A stretch of DNA of 7,790 bases from Planctomycetia bacterium. GTDB taxonomy: Bacteria; Planctomycetota; Planctomycetia; Gemmatales; Gemmataceae. The notes beneath the pieces are model-generated. The model was given only the letters and a program-made list of their open reading frames with translations, made no database searches and was not told the DNA's origin. Of the stretch, positions 5,354 through 7,790 are shown piece by piece. How positions within the stretch are numbered: position 1 is the first letter of the stretch; every line of letters begins with the position of its first letter. Where the stretch lies: contig JAKEEV010000659.1 in NCBI GenBank assembly GCA_022616395.1, forward strand, positions 1-7,790. Reading direction: 5' to 3'. The translations under genes were made by a program, and so were the position numbers.

Positions 5354-6961
5354 GGTCCATTCCGGCTGATCGGCCCCATCGCTGGCTGGGAGTTGCGCCG
5401 ACTGGCGCGTCGCGGAACGGCCATGCGAGTGAGGCTTGTTCTGGTCTACACTCTCTTTCTGGCATTCATCGCCTTTGCAATCTACACGCTTTGGCCCAGC
5501 GCTCGGAGCGTGTCCTCCGCTCCTTCGGCTCGGCTCTCCCTTCACGCATCGACCAACTTCGCCGAGGAATTCACACTCATCTTCCTGCTTGCGCAACTCG
5601 CGGTCGTCATCGCCATTTCGCCGGGACTCGCGGCCGTTGCGGTCGCCGAGGAGAAGGATCGGCACACACTCCCACCGTTACTCACCACCACGCTCACCGA
5701 TAGCGAAATTATCTTTGGCAAGGCCGCGGGGCAAATCGTCTTCGGGCTGTCGGTGGTGTTCGCCGGGTTGCCGGTGCTGATGCTCACGCTGTTCTTTGGT
5801 GGGGTCAGTCTCGGTCTGGTGTTGGCCGGGTACGCGCTGACGGCGGGAACCGTTGTTCTCTGCGCTGCGAGTGGCATGAACGCGGCCTGCCAAAGTCCCG
5901 ATCTGCGTTCGGCGCTGTTGTGGGCTTACGGCTACACGGTTCTGTTGGTCTGCGCTCCGATTGGGTTACTGCTTGCGCTTGTGGAACGCGATTCGATTGG
6001 GAGTGTGCTTCTGGCGGGTGTCGCGTTTCCGATGGTGCAACTCGCTGTCGCGACGGGATTACTCTTTGCAGCAACTCAATCGCTTCGCTTGGGTGAAGTG
6101 AGTGCCGGTCCGCGACCGGTTACCGCATTCCCGGAACCCCCACGACCGGCCGATCCTCCGTTTCTTTTGCCCGACCGCGAACCAATCCCTCAACTTCCTC
6201 CGGTCGATGAGGCGAACCCCGTTCTGTGGAAGGAACGCTGTGTCGGCTGGCGGCCGGAGTGGTCAGTTCCGGTCGTGACCAGGCCGCTGGGCACGCTGGT
6301 GGCTGTGCTGGCGATCTTGCTCTTCGTCGGAGGAGCCTGGACAGTGATGCAACGACTGGCGAAGAGTGTTGATCCGGACGCCGACCGGTTAATTCGCCCG
6401 TCTGGTACTCCAGACCTCGGAGGCTGGCTCCTGGTAGGCGCGGCGATGTTCGCAACCGGGCGATACTTACTTCCCCTGACAGTTGGAGTCACGGGCGCCA
6501 TTGCCGGCGAACGGCGCCGCGGAACTCTCGATGTGCTCTTGAGTACGACACTCGCACGCGGAGCCATTCTCCGGGCGAAAGTGTGGGCACACGCCGAACG
6601 CGGGTTGATTTTTGCTGCTGGTGCAATCGCGGCTCTGGGCATGGCGTTCATCGTTGATGGAGGTGTGCGATTGGGTCTGGCCGCGGCTGCGCTGGTGGTG
6701 AGTGGAATCTGGCTGGTGATTGCTTTGGGAGCGTGGTTAACCGTTCGGTGTGCCACCGACGTGCGGGCGTTCCGCTTTCTGTTGCCGGTGACGGTTCTGG
6801 TGATCGGCTGGCCGGCCGGCGTGTGGAATCTGTTGGTCGCGGAGCCGAACATTTCAGCGGGGCGGGTTCTGTGGGGCTTACTGATCGCGTCTGGTGCCTG
6901 CGCTGTGATTGGCGCCGTGTTTTGGTGGCTCGCGTGCATGAGATTGAATCGGGGGGAGTGA
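5351..6961 (+). CDS. ABC-2 type transporter permease with two tandem units
   Basis: Predicted 536-residue polytopic membrane protein, the transmembrane part of an ABC-2 type exporter. Likely helices lie near 28-48, 75-97, 127-150, 153-175, 188-211, 217-241, 312-330, 357-382, 415-434, 440-463, 474-496 and 505-528. Two copies of the cytoplasmic ABC-2 signature are visible: EKDRHTLPPLLTTTLTDSEI (101-120) followed by K124, and ERRRGTLDVLLSTTLARGAI (387-406) followed by K410. They align without gaps over 24 residues. The segment before each unit also matches loosely: GWELRRLARRG (12-22) and NPVLWKERCVGW (289-300). A proline-rich linker (about 252-285) joins the halves. It is longer than single-unit ABC-2 permeases and looks like a fused pair. 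No ATPase gene lies in the window, so the energy source and substrate are unknown. It is coupled to the zinc-ribbon gene. Confidence 0.87.
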   Translation: MGPFRLIGPIAGWELRRLARRGTAMRVRLVLVYTLFLAFIAFAIYTLWPSARSVSSAPSARLSLHASTNFAEEFTLIFLLAQLAVVIAISPGLAAVAVAEEKDRHTLPPLLTTTLTDSEIIFGKAAGQIVFGLSVVFAGLPVLMLTLFFGGVSLGLVLAGYALTAGTVVLCAASGMNAACQSPDLRSALLWAYGYTVLLVCAPIGLLLALVERDSIGSVLLAGVAFPMVQLAVATGLLFAATQSLRLGEVSAGPRPVTAFPEPPRPADPPFLLPDREPIPQLPPVDEANPVLWKERCVGWRPEWSVPVVTRPLGTLVAVLAILLFVGGAWTVMQRLAKSVDPDADRLIRPSGTPDLGGWLLVGAAMFATGRYLLPLTVGVTGAIAGERRRGTLDVLLSTTLARGAILRAKVWAHAERGLIFAAGAIAALGMAFIVDGGVRLGLAAAALVVSGIWLVIALGAWLTVRCATDVRAFRFLLPVTVLVIGWPAGVWNLLVAEPNISAGRVLWGLLIASGACAVIGAVFWWLACMRLNRGE

Positions 6962-6980
6962 TCGACAGTTGCTCTGTCGA
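6962..6980 (+). terminator. hairpin directly after the permease stop
   Basis: TCGACAG (6962-6968) and CTGTCGA (6974-6980) form a perfect 7-bp stem with a 5-base loop, starting at the base after the TGA stop. No T-tract follows, so it is at best a weak or factor-assisted terminator, or a 3'-end stabilising hairpin. Confidence 0.3.
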
Positions 6981-7012
6981 ATGGCTCGCTGGATTGCAGT
7001 AAGAAGAGAATC

Positions 7013-7207
7013 CCCCTCACCCGCCGCTTTCGCGGAGCGAAGCGCTCCGCGGCGGCGACCTCTCCCCGCACGGCGGGAGAGAGGTGTTGTGGTTGGTCTT
7101 CTCGTGGAGCTAATCAGAACTGCAATCACTCCCACCTCGCCCCGCTTTTGCGGGGAGAGGTCGCCGCACACTGACGCCTTGCGTCAGTCGTAGCGGCGGG
7201 TGAGGGG
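7013..7207. repeat. 195-bp nested palindromic intergenic element
   Basis: The outer arms are a perfect 16-bp inverted repeat, 7013-7028 with 7192-7207 (CCCCTCACCCGCCGCT and complement). Inside are a perfect 18-bp pair, 7052-7069 with 7150-7167, and a 6-bp pair, 7081-7086 with 7133-7138. Local hairpins also exist: 7031-7039/7043-7051 (9 bp, AAG loop), 7060-7066/7075-7081 (7 bp), 7140-7145/7150-7155 (TTTT loop) and 7170-7177/7181-7188 (8 bp, CTT loop). The element could fold either as one long cruciform or as several hairpins. It contains no supportable gene and fills most of the 310-bp gap between two convergent genes, where it might end transcription from both sides. The form suggests a non-autonomous palindromic repeat (REP/MITE-like). 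No target-site duplication is evident in the flanks. Confidence 0.8.
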
Positions 7208-7271
7208 TCTTTCAAACTCTATCAATCCCCCAACCCAAACGTGATAACCCTTCAACGCGATTCGGTTTCAC

Positions 7272-7766
7272 TCACTCCAACTGGTAGGGGCTATTCGGGT
7301 CTTTCTCGTGGCGGATTTCGTCGACCGGCTCTTGCTTGAGCCATCCGCCGTAGAGTCGGTTGGCGGCGTTGAAGACCAGACCGTCCACGTTCCCCACATT
7401 CTTGTAAGCGTGAACGATCCGGGCGGGGACGATGAGCGCGTAGGGAGCGACTTCGCCCACATCTCGCACTTCCTTCTCTCCAAATGTCGGTGAATCTTTG
7501 CGCGCATCCCACAGATACACCCGAAACGTCGATGGGCCCGTGAAGCAGAAGTAATCGGCCTGGTCGGTGTGTTCGTGCGGTCCGCGAGCAACTCCGGGTC
7601 GGGTCATCGAAACGTAAGCCATGACCGGGTGGAATTCGGGTGGAATGAGATCATTGCGAAACAGCTCCACGAGCCATCCGCGTGCGTCGAGGTGGAACTT
7701 CAGCGGGATCCACGCGACATCGTGAATCGGCCCGCGCTCGATGTACTTCGGAAGGGAAACATTCAT
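7272..7766 (-). CDS. dTDP-4-dehydrorhamnose 3,5-epimerase family protein (RmlC-like cupin)
   Basis: Predicted 164-residue cytosolic cupin related to RmlC, which epimerises C3 and C5 of dTDP-4-keto-6-deoxyglucose in dTDP-rhamnose synthesis. Family landmarks are DARGWLVELFRND (27-39), RGPHEH (61-66) with H64 at the catalytic histidine position, WDARKDSPTFGE (86-97), VPARIVHAYKNVG (113-125) with a second histidine H119, and NRLYGGW (136-142), where Y139 may be the active-site tyrosine. It differs from canonical RmlC in two ways. By my hand alignment the lysine after the histidine motif is replaced by Y72, and the C-terminal third is short and atypical, ending DEIRHEKDPNSPYQLE. It may act on another nucleotide sugar or serve as a 3- or 5-epimerase only. 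The protein is somewhat shorter than typical RmlC. It is the left-most gene of a minus-strand unit that may continue past the window, and it converges on the permease. Confidence 0.85.
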   Translation of the reverse strand: MNVSLPKYIERGPIHDVAWIPLKFHLDARGWLVELFRNDLIPPEFHPVMAYVSMTRPGVARGPHEHTDQADYFCFTGPSTFRVYLWDARKDSPTFGEKEVRDVGEVAPYALIVPARIVHAYKNVGNVDGLVFNAANRLYGGWLKQEPVDEIRHEKDPNSPYQLE

Positions 7767-7773
7767 ATCTGGT

Positions 7774-7777
7774 TCCT
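7774..7777 (-). promoter_or_regulatory. Shine-Dalgarno of the epimerase gene
   Basis: AGGA on the minus strand lies seven bases before the ATG at 7766, a normal spacing that supports this start. The remaining 13 bases to the window edge show nothing decisive about an upstream gene or promoter. Confidence 0.5.
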
Positions 7778-7790
7778 GAGCACTTTCCTC

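Noticed and set aside
2262..6961. A kinase-centred defence system
   Set aside because: No nuclease, toxin, ATPase or other known defence partner is present, and the kinase appears separately transcribed from the membrane module. Proximity alone does not support the claim.
6190..7071. 293-residue open frame on the minus strand
   Set aside because: It is antisense to the permease and runs into the palindromic element. The translation is rich in Arg, Pro, Thr and Ser with no motif.
7013..7207. CRISPR array or transposon with its own transposase
   Set aside because: There are no regularly spaced repeats and spacers, only inverted arms, and no transposase reading frame inside or beside the element.

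Overview
The window looks like chromosome from a planctomycete, most likely Gemmataceae-like. This rests on protein style rather than any marker gene. The clues are a soluble Ser/Thr kinase with an HGD/DYG active site, a compact stand-alone WD40 propeller, a double zinc-ribbon protein with one membrane helix, a two-unit ABC-2 permease, moderately GC-rich DNA, and intergenic palindromes. No rRNA, tRNA, CRISPR array, transposase or phage gene was seen.

Layout. Bases 1-183 are gene-free and hold a G-rich tract and a 14-bp direct repeat. A WD40 protein lies on the minus strand (184-1086). Divergent from it on the plus strand are a small 93-residue protein (1189-1470) and a Nudix hydrolase of the 8-oxo-dGTP diphosphatase type (1531-2022), 60 bp apart and probably co-transcribed. 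A 239-bp gap leads to a Ser/Thr protein kinase with a TTG start (2262-3266). A 166-bp gap with a good sigma70-like promoter candidate precedes a two-gene operon: a double zinc-ribbon, single-TM protein (3433-5349) and an ABC-2 type permease (5351-6961) that starts one base after the previous stop. Between this operon and a convergent RmlC-like sugar epimerase gene (7272-7766, minus strand) lies a 195-bp nested palindromic element (7013-7207).

How the genes may work together. The zinc-ribbon/permease pair is the only clear functional unit. The first gene anchors an exported, largely helical domain in the membrane. The second is a membrane permease with two ABC-2-like units and no ATPase gene in the window. 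The kinase just upstream points the same way but appears to have separate transcription, so a signalling link is only speculation. The Nudix gene is nucleotide-pool housekeeping. The epimerase probably belongs to a nucleotide-sugar or cell-surface glycan operon that continues beyond the right edge.

The main annotation trap is on the left. A minus-strand reading frame stays open from 184 to 1632, but its N-terminal part is antisense to a better-looking plus-strand gene. The WD40 gene is therefore called with a short N-terminus.
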